A stretch of DNA of 64,000 nucleotides, from positions 1-64,000 of the forward strand of contig CAZXFL010000011.1 in assembly GCA_964640385.1 (NCBI GenBank), in the 5' to 3' direction. The DNA is from JBBDIK01 sp964640385 (lineage in GTDB: Bacteria > Actinomycetota > UBA4738 > JBBDHU01). Shown piece after piece: positions 8,356 to 18,009 of the stretch. The notes under the pieces are model-generated. The model was given only the letters and a program-made list of their open reading frames with translations. It did not search any database and was not told where the DNA came from. A program made the position numbers and the translations under genes. The stretch's first letter is position 1, and each line of letters begins with the position of its first letter.

Positions 8356-10215
8356 GTGACCGCCACCGCGGAACCCGAGCAGGGCGTCCACGTCATCGCC
8401 ACGGCCGGCCACGTCGACCACGGCAAATCCTCGCTCATCACCCGGCTCACGGGGATGGACCCCGACCGTCTCGAAGAGGAGAAGCGACGCGGTCTGACCA
8501 TCGACCTCGGGTTCGCCTGGTTCACCCTCCCGTCCGGACGGGAGATCGGGTTCGTCGACGTTCCGGGGCACGAGCGGTTCCTCCATACGATGCTGGCCGG
8601 TGTCGGCCCGGCGCCCCTGGTGCTCTTCGTGGTGGCAGCCGATGAGGGATGGCAACGGCAGTCGGAGGAACACCTGCAGATCGTCGATCTGTTCGAGATG
8701 AGCGGCGCGGTCGTGGCCCTGACGAAAGTCGACCTCGTGGACGACGACCGGCTGGCGGAGGCGGAACGGCATGTACGCGAACGGCTGTCCGGAACCACGC
8801 TGGCGGACGCGCACGTGGTTCCGGTCTCCTCGAAGACCGGGGACGGGATCGATGATCTCGCGCGGGCGCTGGACGGAGTGGCGACGGCCGCGGACGCCGC
8901 GATCGACAACTGGGGTGGGCCGCCGGACGCCGTCCGGCTCGACGTCGACCGGGTCTTCAGCATCACCGGTGCAGGGACGGTCGTGACCGGAACCCTCGCC
9001 CGGGGCGTGTTGCACGAGGGCGATGACGTCGCGCTACTCCCCTCCGGGGTGCGAGGCAGGATCCGCGGACTCCAGTCGCACAAGCGAACCGTCCTCGGCG
9101 TTGGATCGGTGTCCCGCGTTGCCGTGAACCTCGGCGGCGTCGAACGGGAGCAGGTGGCACGCGGCGATGTCCTCACCCGTCCGGGAACCTGGCACGTCAC
9201 CGCGGTCGCCGAGGTGCAGCTCGCTCCGGTCCGAGATCTCGCCCATGCACCGACCGACCGTGGGGCGTTCAAGTTCTACGCGGGCTCGGCGGAACGCGAC
9301 TGCCGCATCCGCCTCTACGACGACGGTTTCGCGCGCATCTGGCTGGACGATCCGCTCCCGCTGGCGGTCGGCGACCTGTTCGTCCTCCGCGACTCGGGCC
9401 GGCGCGAGACCGTTGGTGGCGGGCGCGTCCTCGATGTCGCGCCCCCGGTCAGACCGGGCACGAACCCGCCCGAGCGGCTCGCGAAGCGGGCGGCGGCGGC
9501 CCCGATCCAACTGATCGACCTGCTGGTCGAAGAACGCGAGGCGATCTCGGTCGCCGAGGCCGAGGAGTTGGCGACCGCGCAGGTGCCGTTCGACCATCCG
9601 GCGCGGGTCGGCAGCGACTGGCTCGCCGCGACAGGAGTCTCCGGTGCCGCGGCAACCGCCCTGACCAACGACCTCTCCCGGTTCCACGATCAGCATCCGG
9701 CGCAGACCGGACAGGAGCTGTCCGCGGCACGTGCGGTGATCGCCGGAACGCTCCGCTCACGACGGATCGAAGCGGACGACGGGTTGATCGACGCGTTCAT
9801 CGGTTGGATGAGCGACACGGGCATCATCGTCCGCGAGGGCAGCACGGTTCGGCTCACGGAGCACGCGACAACCACCGATCCCGACGTGGAACGTCTCATC
9901 CAGCGCATCGCGGACGCCGAGCCACAGCCACCGACGGTCAGGGAACTTGCCACCGACGGCTTCTCCCGCGACACGCTCGAGGCTGCGATCACCGCAGGAA
10001 CCCTCGTTCGCATCTCCCCCGATCTCGTCATGACCACCACCTTCGTCGAGCAGGCGAAAGACGCACTTGCGCTGCTCCAGAGCGACATCACGGTCAGCGC
10101 CTTCCGCGAGCAGCTCGCGACCTCACGCAAGTTCGCACTCCCGATGCTGGAGTACTTCGACCGCAAGGGCGTGACGCGACGCGACGGCGATGTCCGGGTG
10201 TTGCGGGGCAGCTAG
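8356..10215 (+). CDS. selB: Selenocysteine-specific translation elongation factor
   Basis: 619 residues from GTG 8356, just after the selA stop. It has an EF-Tu-like GTPase domain with G1 AGHVDHGKSS, G3 DVPGHERF and G4 TKVD, then beta-barrel domains, then a C-terminal region with winged-helix character that in SelB binds the SECIS hairpin. It delivers Sec-tRNA(Sec) to UGA codons on the ribosome. Its TAG stop is interleaved with the stop of the convergent RidA gene inside a single CTAG. I found no selD or selC in the window. Confidence 0.95.
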   Translation: MTATAEPEQGVHVIATAGHVDHGKSSLITRLTGMDPDRLEEEKRRGLTIDLGFAWFTLPSGREIGFVDVPGHERFLHTMLAGVGPAPLVLFVVAADEGWQRQSEEHLQIVDLFEMSGAVVALTKVDLVDDDRLAEAERHVRERLSGTTLADAHVVPVSSKTGDGIDDLARALDGVATAADAAIDNWGGPPDAVRLDVDRVFSITGAGTVVTGTLARGVLHEGDDVALLPSGVRGRIRGLQSHKRTVLGVGSVSRVAVNLGGVEREQVARGDVLTRPGTWHVTAVAEVQLAPVRDLAHAPTDRGAFKFYAGSAERDCRIRLYDDGFARIWLDDPLPLAVGDLFVLRDSGRRETVGGGRVLDVAPPVRPGTNPPERLAKRAAAAPIQLIDLLVEEREAISVAEAEELATAQVPFDHPARVGSDWLAATGVSGAAATALTNDLSRFHDQHPAQTGQELSAARAVIAGTLRSRRIEADDGLIDAFIGWMSDTGIIVREGSTVRLTEHATTTDPDVERLIQRIADAEPQPPTVRELATDGFSRDTLEAAITAGTLVRISPDLVMTTTFVEQAKDALALLQSDITVSAFREQLATSRKFALPMLEYFDRKGVTRRDGDVRVLRGS

Positions 10216-10670
10216 GAGATCTCTGCGGTGACGATGACCTCGACGGACGCTCCCAACGGGAGTTCCACGACACCGTAGGCGGCCCGGGCATGTTTGCCGG
10301 CGTCGCCGAAGATCTCGACCAACAGTTCGCTCGCGCCGTTGGCGACCATGGGCTGGCTGGTGAATCCGGGTGCCGACGCGATCAGGACCTCGAGCTTGAT
10401 GATGCGCTGCACGCGGTCGAGCGACCCGAGTTCGGCCTTCAAGGCCGCTAGGGCCTGCAAGGCGCACCTGCGAGCTCCGTCGAACGCCTCCTCGACGCTG
10501 ACGTCGGCTCCGACGTGGCCGGGGCTCTGGACCTCGCCGTCCACCATCGGGATCTGCCCCGCCACGAACGCGTAGGAACCCGACACCACACAGGGCACGT
10601 AGGCGGCCAGCGCGGACGGAGGCGGAGGGAGTTCGATACCGAGTTCGGCGAGTCGCTCATCGATGCTCAT
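10212..10670 (-). CDS. RidA-like protein (YjgF/UK114 family)
   Basis: 152 residues, matching the longer actinobacterial-type RidA-like proteins. Landmarks are the Y...V.SG..AFVAGQIP segment, a long middle with K.EVLIAS, and the terminal ...AAYGVVELPLGASVEVIVTAE, the usual R/A-x-x-V-x-V-x-x-LP-x-x-x-x-VE pattern with the family arginine replaced by A-A-Y-G. Classical RidA deaminates reactive enamine/imine intermediates; without the canonical arginine the reaction here may differ. Lies downstream of whiB on the same strand (57-bp gap). Confidence 0.88.
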   Translation of the reverse strand: MSIDERLAELGIELPPPPSALAAYVPCVVSGSYAFVAGQIPMVDGEVQSPGHVGADVSVEEAFDGARRCALQALAALKAELGSLDRVQRIIKLEVLIASAPGFTSQPMVANGASELLVEIFGDAGKHARAAYGVVELPLGASVEVIVTAEIS

Positions 10671-10727
10671 GGAGCGTTCATCGTGTCACCCCGGCAGGCA
10701 CCGCGGCAAGCCGCGGCGGAACGACCC

Positions 10728-11015
10728 TCAGACGGCGTGGCGTTCGCCGACCTCTTGCTTGCGGAGCGCGTTGCGGCGCTCCATCTCGTTGAGACCGCCC
10801 CAGACCCCGTGATCCTCGCGGATCCGCAGCGCATACTCGAGGCATTCCTGGCGCACCGGACACCGGATGCAGAACTGCTTCGCCTTGGCCTCGCGCGCAT
10901 CCTTCTCCCACTTCTTCTCGAAGTAGTTCGGGGCGAAGAACAGCGTGGTGTCCTGGCCGGTGCAACCGGCGTACCGCTGCCACCCCCACATCTCTCGATC
11001 TGCGTCCGACATCAC
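10728..11015 (-). CDS. WhiB-family Fe-S transcriptional regulator
   Basis: 95 residues. Four cysteines at 18, 49, 52 and 58 (C-x30-C-x2-C-x5-C) fit the [4Fe-4S] ligand set of Wbl proteins, followed by the G[VI]WGG turn (GVWGG, 70-74) and a basic C-terminal tail (RRNALRKQ) for DNA contact. This family is confined to Actinomycetota and their phages, so it is the best taxonomic marker here. SD-like GGAAGGGAG lies upstream of the start region. I cannot assign the subgroup. Confidence 0.95.
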   Translation of the reverse strand: MMSDADREMWGWQRYAGCTGQDTTLFFAPNYFEKKWEKDAREAKAKQFCIRCPVRQECLEYALRIREDHGVWGGLNEMERRNALRKQEVGERHAV

Positions 11016-11135
11016 TGCCGGTCACTCCCTTCCTCGGCCGCGCTCCTGCGTCTCTCTCTGGGGCCTCTCTGGAAGGTTGTTCGCCGGACGGCGCCGGGAG
11101 GATTGCCTTGACAACCGGAACGTCGAGGGTGGGGG

Positions 11136-12578
11136 CTACTCGCTCGCTGGCCGCGGCGGTGGGACAGGGATCTCGTCGTCCTCGAAGGGCGGCTCGGCCT
11201 CCACCGCCAGCACGAGCCCCTCGACGCTGCGCACGCGGACCCGGGCTCCCGCCTTGATCGGCTCGCCGACCGTCTTCGCACGCCAGACGGTGCCCTTGAC
11301 CACGACCCCACCGATGGGCTCGATGTCGTTGCGGGCCTCACCGACCAGCCCGACCAGGCCCTGCTGGGTGGTTGCGATCCGGTCCCGCGCCTGCTGGGCG
11401 ACCGTCAGCGCGAACCCGTAGTACAGGACGGCGACCACGACCGTCGCACCGATCAGCCACGGCGAGATCGCGATCGACGAGGACGCGTCCGGATACAGCA
11501 GGAACGAACCCACCCCGAACGCCACGAGACCAAGAGCGGAGCACACCCCGAGTTTGCGGAGCTTCACGTCAACCATAAGGAGGCCGTTCCCGGTCAGGAA
11601 CACGGCGAGCCCGAACCACGACGGTGAGACGGCGACCATCCCCCAGACCGCGAGCCCGAGCGCCGCGACGCCGGCCACACCGGCGAACCCGAACCCTGGC
11701 TGTGTGATCTCGAACGCGATCCCCGCCAGGCCCAGGACCAGCAGCACGTAGATCGCGGTCGGGTGCGCGACCGAATGCTCGACCCGCCGCAGCGGTCCGA
11801 GGCTGGTGAATGCGATCACGACCCCTTGGCCCTCGGACTCGTTCCGCGCCACGCGCGTATCGAGTACCACTTCGCCTGCGGCGGTCGGAACGGTCCTGCC
11901 GTCGACCTGATCGAGGAACCCGACAACGGTCGCGGGCGCCGGTTCGTCGGGCTGCAGCTCCTGCGCGATCCCGAGATCGATCGCTTCCTGGGAGGGGATA
12001 GATCCCGAGAGCACGCGACTGTCGACGCCATCCTCGAGCCCACTCGATCGTCCGCGTACGTCGGCCCACTCCTCGATCCGTCCGATCACCGCGGAAGATG
12101 TTCCGATGCCGACATGATCGAGTAAGGGCGGGTCCACCGGTCCGAATCCGGCTCCAGGGGCAACCGACGCGATGCTGGAGGCGTAGACCAGAAGCGTGGC
12201 GCTCCCCTCGGCCGTCGCGCCAGACGGTCCGACCCAGACCATCACCGGCACGTTCGCGTCGAAGATCCGCTGTGCCAGGGCGACCCCGTCCACCCCCAGC
12301 GTTCCGGGCGAGTCAAGCTGGATGGCGACCTGATGCCCGGTCCGTTCGGCCTCGTCAAGTTCCTCCAGTAGGTACGCCTGCATCGGCCGGTCGATGACAC
12401 CGTCGACCTTGATGACGTCGATGACCGGACGGACAGAGCCGGACGGCTCCCCGGACACCGGGGTCGGGGCACCGGACGACGCGGTCGGCGACGGGGTCGG
12501 CGACACCTCCTGCGCGCCCGCGATCGCGGGCCACAGGCAAGCCAAGACCAAGACGGATAGGGAAACGATGCGACGCAT
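11136..12578 (-). CDS. NfeD-family membrane protein (ClpP-like serine protease/NfeD fusion)
   Basis: 480 residues. Signal peptide (1-24), a Ser/Thr/Pro-rich linker, an N-terminal ClpP-crotonase-like domain starting VIKVDGVIDRP, then four or so membrane helices, then a small soluble OB-fold (GVVVKGTVWRAKT...) typical of long NfeD. In related proteases the nucleophile sits in a PSGA.AASAG segment; here it reads PSGATAEGSAT, so a serine is present but the context differs and activity is uncertain. Usually linked to stomatin/flotillin partners, none of which is adjacent. ATG 12578 was preferred because it begins the signal peptide; it is divergent from the PBP gene. Confidence 0.85.
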   Translation of the reverse strand: MRRIVSLSVLVLACLWPAIAGAQEVSPTPSPTASSGAPTPVSGEPSGSVRPVIDVIKVDGVIDRPMQAYLLEELDEAERTGHQVAIQLDSPGTLGVDGVALAQRIFDANVPVMVWVGPSGATAEGSATLLVYASSIASVAPGAGFGPVDPPLLDHVGIGTSSAVIGRIEEWADVRGRSSGLEDGVDSRVLSGSIPSQEAIDLGIAQELQPDEPAPATVVGFLDQVDGRTVPTAAGEVVLDTRVARNESEGQGVVIAFTSLGPLRRVEHSVAHPTAIYVLLVLGLAGIAFEITQPGFGFAGVAGVAALGLAVWGMVAVSPSWFGLAVFLTGNGLLMVDVKLRKLGVCSALGLVAFGVGSFLLYPDASSSIAISPWLIGATVVVAVLYYGFALTVAQQARDRIATTQQGLVGLVGEARNDIEPIGGVVVKGTVWRAKTVGEPIKAGARVRVRSVEGLVLAVEAEPPFEDDEIPVPPPRPASE

Positions 12579-12648
12579 CGCCCGGAAGTCTACGGGCACG
12601 GGTATCCTGACGACGACCCTCGTGCCACGATCTGGACGACATCGCCGG

Positions 12649-15060
12649 ATGCGCGGCGGCAAGGCCGCGCGTAAAACCGACCCCACGGTTGGCTGGCCCC
12701 TCCGACTGGTTCTCTTCCCTATGGTCATCGGCCTCGCGGCCCTGCTCGTCGCCATCACCATCTACCCGGCGTTCGCCGGACTGGTCGCAGCGCAGGACGG
12801 CTTCCAGCAGCGCCTTGCCGAGTACGACGACGACTACCAGACGATCCGGTTCCCCGAGAGCTCTACGATCTACTGGGGGAGCGCCGACGGCAACGGCCGG
12901 GATCCCGAGGTCATGACCACCATCGACGCCGGCGAGAACCGCAAGTACGTCCGGCTGGGCAAGGTCGCCCCCATCGCGCAGACGGCCGTCCTGGATATCG
13001 AGGACGCGAGGTTCTACGACCACGGGCCCATCGACCCCGAGGCCATCCTGCGGGCAGCCATCACCAACTACGCGGCCGGTGAGGTGCAGCAGGGCGGCTC
13101 GACCATCACCCAGCAACTCGTCAAGCAGGGGATCATCGGCTCCAGCGAGCAGACCTTCGAACGCAAGTTCCAGGAGATGGCACTCGCCAGCCGGATGGAG
13201 CGCGAACTCGAGAAGGACGAGATCCTCGAGCTGTACCTGAACGAGGTCTACTTCGCGAACGGCGTCTACGGCATCGGGACCGCCTCGCAGTTCTACTTCC
13301 GCCACCCGGCCGCCAAGCTCCGGCTCCCGCAGGCAGCGCTCCTGGCCGGCATGATCGCCTCTCCCAACGAGTTCGATCCGATCCACAACCCGAAGGCGGC
13401 GAAAACCCGACGCAACGTCGTGCTTGACCGCATGGCCGAGCTGGGTCACATCACCGAACGCGAAGCGACGAAGGCGAAGAAGCCCGGACTTAACCTTCGC
13501 GTCACCAAGGTCAAGGTGAAGACTCAGCCGTTCGCGGTGCAGTACGTGACGTCCCAGCTGCTGGACCCGGAGAACCACGCGTTCGACAAGGTGCTCGGAA
13601 CCACTCGCGAAGAGCGCGAACGCAACCTCGGGAAGGACGGACTCTCGGTCTACACGACACTGGATCAGGACTGGATCCGGTCGGCACAGCAAGCCGCAGC
13701 GAACAGCCTGGGGCTCCGCGGCGAGCGCCAGGCCGCGGTCGCGACCGTGGAGGTGGAAACCGGCGCGATCCGGATGCTCATGTCCGGCCAGAACTACGAC
13801 CGCGAGCAACGCAACCTGGTCGTCTCGCAAGAGGTCGACGGTGAGTACCAGGGGGTCCGGCAGCCGGGCTCGGCGTTCAAGCCGTTCACGCTTGCGGCGG
13901 CGTTCGAAGAGGGGATCCCGCCGGAAACCCGCTACTCGTCGAAGTCACCCATGAAGATCCCGGAGTGGGACAACGACTGTCGCTGCGTCTCCAACGCCGA
14001 GCCGTTCAGCAACAGCGGCAACATCGACCTGTGGGACGCGACGGCCAACTCCGTGAACGTCGTGTTCGCGCAACTCGCACTGGACGTTGGGCCCGAGAAC
14101 ATCGCCGATGTTGCAGAGCGGATGGGCATCACGACACCGCTCGCCGGCCACCCCTCGATCACGCTCGGCTCGGAGGAGGCCGCGCCACTGGACATGGCGT
14201 CGGCATTCGCGACACTCGCCCATGAAGGGACCTACTGCCGTCCGTTCGTCATCTCCAAGATCGTGAATGGCAAGGGCAAAACGATCTTCAAGCACGACAC
14301 CAAGCAGGCCTGCAAGGAGGCCATCGAGCCCGATATCGCGCGCCTGGTCACCCAGATGCTGGAGGGCGTGGTGCAGCACGGCACCGGGACCGCGGCCCAG
14401 CTCGGAGGCCAGCCGGTCGCCGGCAAGACCGGGACCTCGCAGGACGCCGCCGATGTCTGGTTCGTCGGATACGTCCCTGAGTACTCGACGGCCGTCTGGG
14501 TCGGCATCCCCCGCGGGCGCATCCCACTCCCCGCTGGTTCCTACGGCGGGACGGTGGCGGCCCCGATCTGGCACACCTACATGCAGCGCATCCTGCAGGG
14601 GGTCAAGATCGGCGGGGAGTTCCAGAAGCCGAAGGAGAAGATCAAGCCCGACGAAGACAAGGTTCCCGACGTCGTCGGCATGAACAAGGACGACGCGACC
14701 GCGGCGCTCGAAGCGAAGGGCTTCGAGGTCAAGATCAACGAGGTCCAGGGCGAGGGTCGGCGCAATCAGGTGCTCGCGCAATCACCCTCCGGCGGAGCCA
14801 AGGCGTCGCGAGGAACCGTCGTCACGCTGGATGTGAGCACGGGTGAGCCGAAGAACGCGACCGTGCCGAACGTGATCGGCATGCAGCAGCATCAAGCAGA
14901 GATCGACCTGCAGTCCGAGGGGTTCGGCGTGCACATCGTGCGCGAAGTGGTCGACCAGGAGAGCGACAACCGGATCGTCCTGCGACAGTCACCACGGGCC
15001 GACCAGGAGGTCGAGAACGGCACGAGCGTCACGATCACGGTCGGGAACTTCAACCACTGA
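12649..15060 (+). CDS. Bifunctional class A penicillin-binding protein with two PASTA domains
   Basis: 803 residues. One N-terminal membrane helix, then the GT51 transglycosylase (EDARFYDHGPID, QGGSTITQQLVKQ, and ELYLNEVYFANGVYGI), then the transpeptidase with the SxxK nucleophile in GSAFKPF, an SVN triad in ANSVNVVF, and KTGTS. Two PASTA domains close the protein, starting VPDVVGM (about residue 670) and VPNVIGM (about residue 740). It polymerises and cross-links peptidoglycan; PASTA domains bind muropeptides or beta-lactams. ATG 12649 is chosen over the frame's upstream extension, which overlaps the divergent nfeD gene. Confidence 0.95.
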   Translation: MRGGKAARKTDPTVGWPLRLVLFPMVIGLAALLVAITIYPAFAGLVAAQDGFQQRLAEYDDDYQTIRFPESSTIYWGSADGNGRDPEVMTTIDAGENRKYVRLGKVAPIAQTAVLDIEDARFYDHGPIDPEAILRAAITNYAAGEVQQGGSTITQQLVKQGIIGSSEQTFERKFQEMALASRMERELEKDEILELYLNEVYFANGVYGIGTASQFYFRHPAAKLRLPQAALLAGMIASPNEFDPIHNPKAAKTRRNVVLDRMAELGHITEREATKAKKPGLNLRVTKVKVKTQPFAVQYVTSQLLDPENHAFDKVLGTTREERERNLGKDGLSVYTTLDQDWIRSAQQAAANSLGLRGERQAAVATVEVETGAIRMLMSGQNYDREQRNLVVSQEVDGEYQGVRQPGSAFKPFTLAAAFEEGIPPETRYSSKSPMKIPEWDNDCRCVSNAEPFSNSGNIDLWDATANSVNVVFAQLALDVGPENIADVAERMGITTPLAGHPSITLGSEEAAPLDMASAFATLAHEGTYCRPFVISKIVNGKGKTIFKHDTKQACKEAIEPDIARLVTQMLEGVVQHGTGTAAQLGGQPVAGKTGTSQDAADVWFVGYVPEYSTAVWVGIPRGRIPLPAGSYGGTVAAPIWHTYMQRILQGVKIGGEFQKPKEKIKPDEDKVPDVVGMNKDDATAALEAKGFEVKINEVQGEGRRNQVLAQSPSGGAKASRGTVVTLDVSTGEPKNATVPNVIGMQQHQAEIDLQSEGFGVHIVREVVDQESDNRIVLRQSPRADQEVENGTSVTITVGNFNH

Positions 15061-15088
15061 GCCCGCAGCATCCGTCGGGGCCCTGGAG

Positions 15089-15538
15089 TCAGCCGCCGAG
15101 CTTGGCCTTGACCTTGCCCTGGATCAACTTCCCGTCGGCCTTGCCTTTCGCCTTCGCCATGACCTGACCCATGACCTTGCCCATGTCCTGCGGCGACGAG
15201 GCGCCGGTCGCGGCGATCGCCTCCTCGATGATGGCGTCCAGCTCCGCCTCCGACATCCGCTCGGGCAGGTACGCTTGGAGCACGTCGAGTTCGGCTTGCT
15301 CCTTGTCGACCAGGTCCTGCCGTCCGGCCTCGCCGAAGGCCTCGATCGATTCGCGACGCTTCTTGCCTTCGCGGACCGCGATCTCGATGACCTCGTCGTC
15401 GTCCAGCTCGTGCCCGACCTCGACCTCGCGGTTCTTGATCGCGGCCGACAGCAAACGCAGCGTGCCGACGCGGACCTTGTCGCCGGCCTTCAACGCGTCC
15501 GTCGTCTCTTTCGCGATGCGGTCCTTCAGTTCACCCAT
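15089..15538 (-). CDS. GatB/YqeY domain protein
   Basis: 149 residues, a typical free-standing YqeY. It begins LKDRIAKETTDALKAGDKVRVGTLRLLSAAIKN and ends with MGKVMGQVMAKAKGKADG, the helical tail that resembles the tRNA-binding tail of GatB. YqeY is implicated in tRNA-dependent amidation, but its exact role is not settled. Convergent with the PBP gene and divergent from the metallophosphoesterase, with only 17 bp to the latter's GTG. Confidence 0.9.
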   Translation of the reverse strand: MGELKDRIAKETTDALKAGDKVRVGTLRLLSAAIKNREVEVGHELDDDEVIEIAVREGKKRRESIEAFGEAGRQDLVDKEQAELDVLQAYLPERMSEAELDAIIEEAIAATGASSPQDMGKVMGQVMAKAKGKADGKLIQGKVKAKLGG

Positions 15539-15555
15539 CGGCTAGGCTCCGCTCC

Positions 15556-16425
15556 GTGTTGTGGATCGTTCTGGGTGTCGCCGCCGTCGGCCTGCTGTGC
15601 GTGGCCTACGGCGTGTTCATCGAACGACGCTGGTACCGGCTCCGGCGATACCGCTTGGACATCCTACCGGCGCAGGGTCCTGCGGCCCTGACGGTCCTGC
15701 ACCTGTCCGACCTGCACTTCTTACGGCGCGATCCGTCCAAGGCGCGCTTCCTCGCCGGCCTCCCCCAAGCCGATATCGCCGTCGTCACCGGAGACTTCCT
15801 AGCCGAGGCTGAAGCGGTCGACGCCGCGGTCGAGGGCGTCCGCCCGGCCCGGGGCCGGCTCGCCTCCTACTTCGTCCTGGGCTCCAACGACCTCTACGTC
15901 CCGAAGCCGATCAACTATCTCCACTATTTCCGTAAGCAGCAGCGCAAGCGGAAGGCCACGGAACGCGGGCCCGCGCCCGAGCTGATCGAGAAGCTGGAGG
16001 CGGATGGCTGGGTCGACCTGACCAACGTGCGGCTAGACGCCACGCTGAACGGCACGTCGGCCGAGGTGGCGGGGCTCGACGACCCGCACGTGCACCGTGA
16101 CGACCTGCGTGTCGCCCCGAGACGCCACCCGGACCGCTTCGGCCTGGCGCTCGTGCACTCCCCCGACCCGGCGCCGGAGCTGGTCGCCCTCGGCTACGAC
16201 CTCGTGGTCGCCGGCCACACGCACGGCGGCCAGGTGCGGCTGCCGCTGGTCGGCGCCCTGGTGAACAACTCGCTGCTCCCGCGGAAATTCTCGCGCGGCT
16301 TGCTCTCGCTGGGCCCCGGCTACCTGCATATCTCGGCCGGTTTGGGGACCAGCAAGTACGCCCCGTTCCGGTTCTGGTGCCGCCCGGAGGTCACCCTGCT
16401 GGAGCTCCGCCCGAAGAAGGGCTAG
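15556..16425 (+). CDS. Membrane-anchored metallophosphoesterase (YkuE-like)
   Basis: 289 residues from GTG 15556. An N-terminal membrane helix (LWIVLGVAAVGLLCVAYGVF) is followed by a calcineurin-like domain with SDLHFL, GDF, GSND, HSPDP and GHTHGG metal-binding blocks. A -10-like TAGGCT (15543-15548) ends 7 nt before the GTG and there is no SD, suggesting a leaderless transcript. Family members act on phosphodiesters or lipid-linked phosphates; the substrate is unknown here. Its stop is interleaved with that of the next, convergent gene (CTAG). Confidence 0.87.
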   Translation: MLWIVLGVAAVGLLCVAYGVFIERRWYRLRRYRLDILPAQGPAALTVLHLSDLHFLRRDPSKARFLAGLPQADIAVVTGDFLAEAEAVDAAVEGVRPARGRLASYFVLGSNDLYVPKPINYLHYFRKQQRKRKATERGPAPELIEKLEADGWVDLTNVRLDATLNGTSAEVAGLDDPHVHRDDLRVAPRRHPDRFGLALVHSPDPAPELVALGYDLVVAGHTHGGQVRLPLVGALVNNSLLPRKFSRGLLSLGPGYLHISAGLGTSKYAPFRFWCRPEVTLLELRPKKG

Positions 16426-17318
16426 CGGCCGCCGAAGATCGATCGCAACGCCGGCTCGATCTCGGGGAACCGGAACTTGAACCCACTCTCCTGCAGGGCC
16501 GCCGGCAGGAGCCGCTGACCGGACAGCAGGAGCTCGCGGACGCGTTCGTGACCGGCGACCAGTTCCACGAGCGCCGCGGGCGCGCGGAAAAGCGACGGGC
16601 GATGGAGTGCCCGGCCGAGAGCACGAGCGAAGTCGGCGTTCGTCACGGGGTTGGGCGAGGCTAGGTTCACCGGTCCGCGCACCTCGTGGGTTAGGAGGTA
16701 TGCGATGGCGGCCACCTCATCATCTATGTGGACCCACGAGACCCACTGGCGTCCCGACCCGACCGGACCCCCGGCGAAGAGCCGGAACGGGCGCGCCATG
16801 ATCGGGATGACCCCTCCGTGACGAGCCAGCACGATCCCCGAACGCAGGTAGGCGACCCGAACGCCGGCATCGACCGCCGGCTGCGTCGCCGATTCCCAAG
16901 AGCGGCAGACCTCGGCGAGGAACCCGGTCCCGCCGCTACTTGCTTCGGTGAGCACTTGATCGCCCCGGTCCCCGTACCACCCGCTCGCCGAGGCGTTGAG
17001 CAGCACGGAAGGTCCCGGGTCGAGCGATGCGATCGTCTCGGCGAGGAGGCGCGTCCCTTTCACCCGCGAGTCTAGGATGCGCGCCTTGTGCACCTTGGTC
17101 CACCGGTGATCGCCGATCCCGACGCCGGCCAGGTTGACGACCGCATCGCATCCGCCGAGCCCGGCGGCATCGATCGTCCCGGCGCCGAGATCCCACCGGA
17201 TCTCGCCGGGGGCCGGCTCGCGCCGAACGATCGGGCGAACCTCGTGGCCCGCAGACCGCAGTCCACGGACGAGTGCGCCACCGATCAGCCCGCTGGAACC
17301 GGTGACCGCGACCCTCAT
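16422..17318 (-). CDS. TIGR01777-type NAD(P)-binding epimerase-like protein
   Basis: 298 residues. N-terminal Rossmann motif MRVAVTGSSGLIGGAL, then the family's marker blocks: NLAG.GI....W....K..I..SR, ASASGWYGDRG, and VSWVHIDDEV; the C-terminus has the DUF1731-like helical cap ending in F.F..P....AL...FG. The family includes SulA-like and YfcH proteins; the reaction is not established. ATG 17318 was chosen because the Rossmann motif starts there; the upstream extension is the neighbouring membrane gene in another frame. It overlaps that gene by ATGA (17315-17318), so the two form a coupled pair. Confidence 0.88.
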   Translation of the reverse strand: MRVAVTGSSGLIGGALVRGLRSAGHEVRPIVRREPAPGEIRWDLGAGTIDAAGLGGCDAVVNLAGVGIGDHRWTKVHKARILDSRVKGTRLLAETIASLDPGPSVLLNASASGWYGDRGDQVLTEASSGGTGFLAEVCRSWESATQPAVDAGVRVAYLRSGIVLARHGGVIPIMARPFRLFAGGPVGSGRQWVSWVHIDDEVAAIAYLLTHEVRGPVNLASPNPVTNADFARALGRALHRPSLFRAPAALVELVAGHERVRELLLSGQRLLPAALQESGFKFRFPEIEPALRSIFGGR

Positions 17319-17998
17319 GCGGCGGGGGCTTCGCGTTCCTTGCCAAGCCGCGAGTACAGAACGAGTCCGCCGATGGCGGCCCAGGCAATGTAGCTCCACA
17401 GCACGATCCAACGGAAGTCGCCGCTCAGCGAGAAGTAGCCACCGCTGCCACCCGTGAGCACAACCAGGGTTCCCGCCCCCAGGATCACCGCTTCCACCGC
17501 CGTCCCGAAGTTGAACCACCAGGGCAGGGCACTGAACCGTGCACCCGCAATAGCGACGGCAATCGCCGTGATGAACGCGCCGAACCACACCATCCCGAGC
17601 ATCATCTGGCCAACGACGATGATCGAGAGATTGGCGTCGAGAGGAAGCGCGTAAAGGACCAAGACCGACAACATCGCATGACGCACCAACGAGATAGTTC
17701 CAACGAGGATCCATCCGGCGAACCCAATGCCGGCCAGGCGCGATGCACCCTGCCTCGACAGATAGGCGCGCAGGCCTCCGTGGAACCATGTGCCGGCAAC
17801 GACGATCAGTCCGGTCATCCAAACCGCTAGCAACAACACGCCCCTGTGCCCAAGGAACCATGTCGCCATCTCGTACGGGCCCGCCTCCACAATCAGGTAG
17901 GTGTGCGGGCTCGGCGTGATTAGGGTCCGGACGGCAAGAAGCGCGGCCATCACCACGCCCGTCAGCGACGCCAGCCGCTCCCACTTCGTCTCGCCCAT
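17315..17998 (-). CDS. Hypothetical integral membrane protein
   Basis: 227 residues with about six hydrophobic helices. Not recognised as a named family. Start ATG 17998 has GGGAGGAG a few bases upstream. The hydrophobic segments alternate with short polar loops; the C-terminal tail is charged (SRLGKEREA). The gene sits between a glycosyltransferase gene (18010, 11 bp upstream) and the epimerase-like gene it overlaps, so a three-gene unit is likely. No transporter motif or catalytic residue pattern is evident. Confidence 0.75.
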   Translation of the reverse strand: MGETKWERLASLTGVVMAALLAVRTLITPSPHTYLIVEAGPYEMATWFLGHRGVLLLAVWMTGLIVVAGTWFHGGLRAYLSRQGASRLAGIGFAGWILVGTISLVRHAMLSVLVLYALPLDANLSIIVVGQMMLGMVWFGAFITAIAVAIAGARFSALPWWFNFGTAVEAVILGAGTLVVLTGGSGGYFSLSGDFRWIVLWSYIAWAAIGGLVLYSRLGKEREAPAA

Positions 17999-18009
17999 CG
18001 CTCCTCCCT

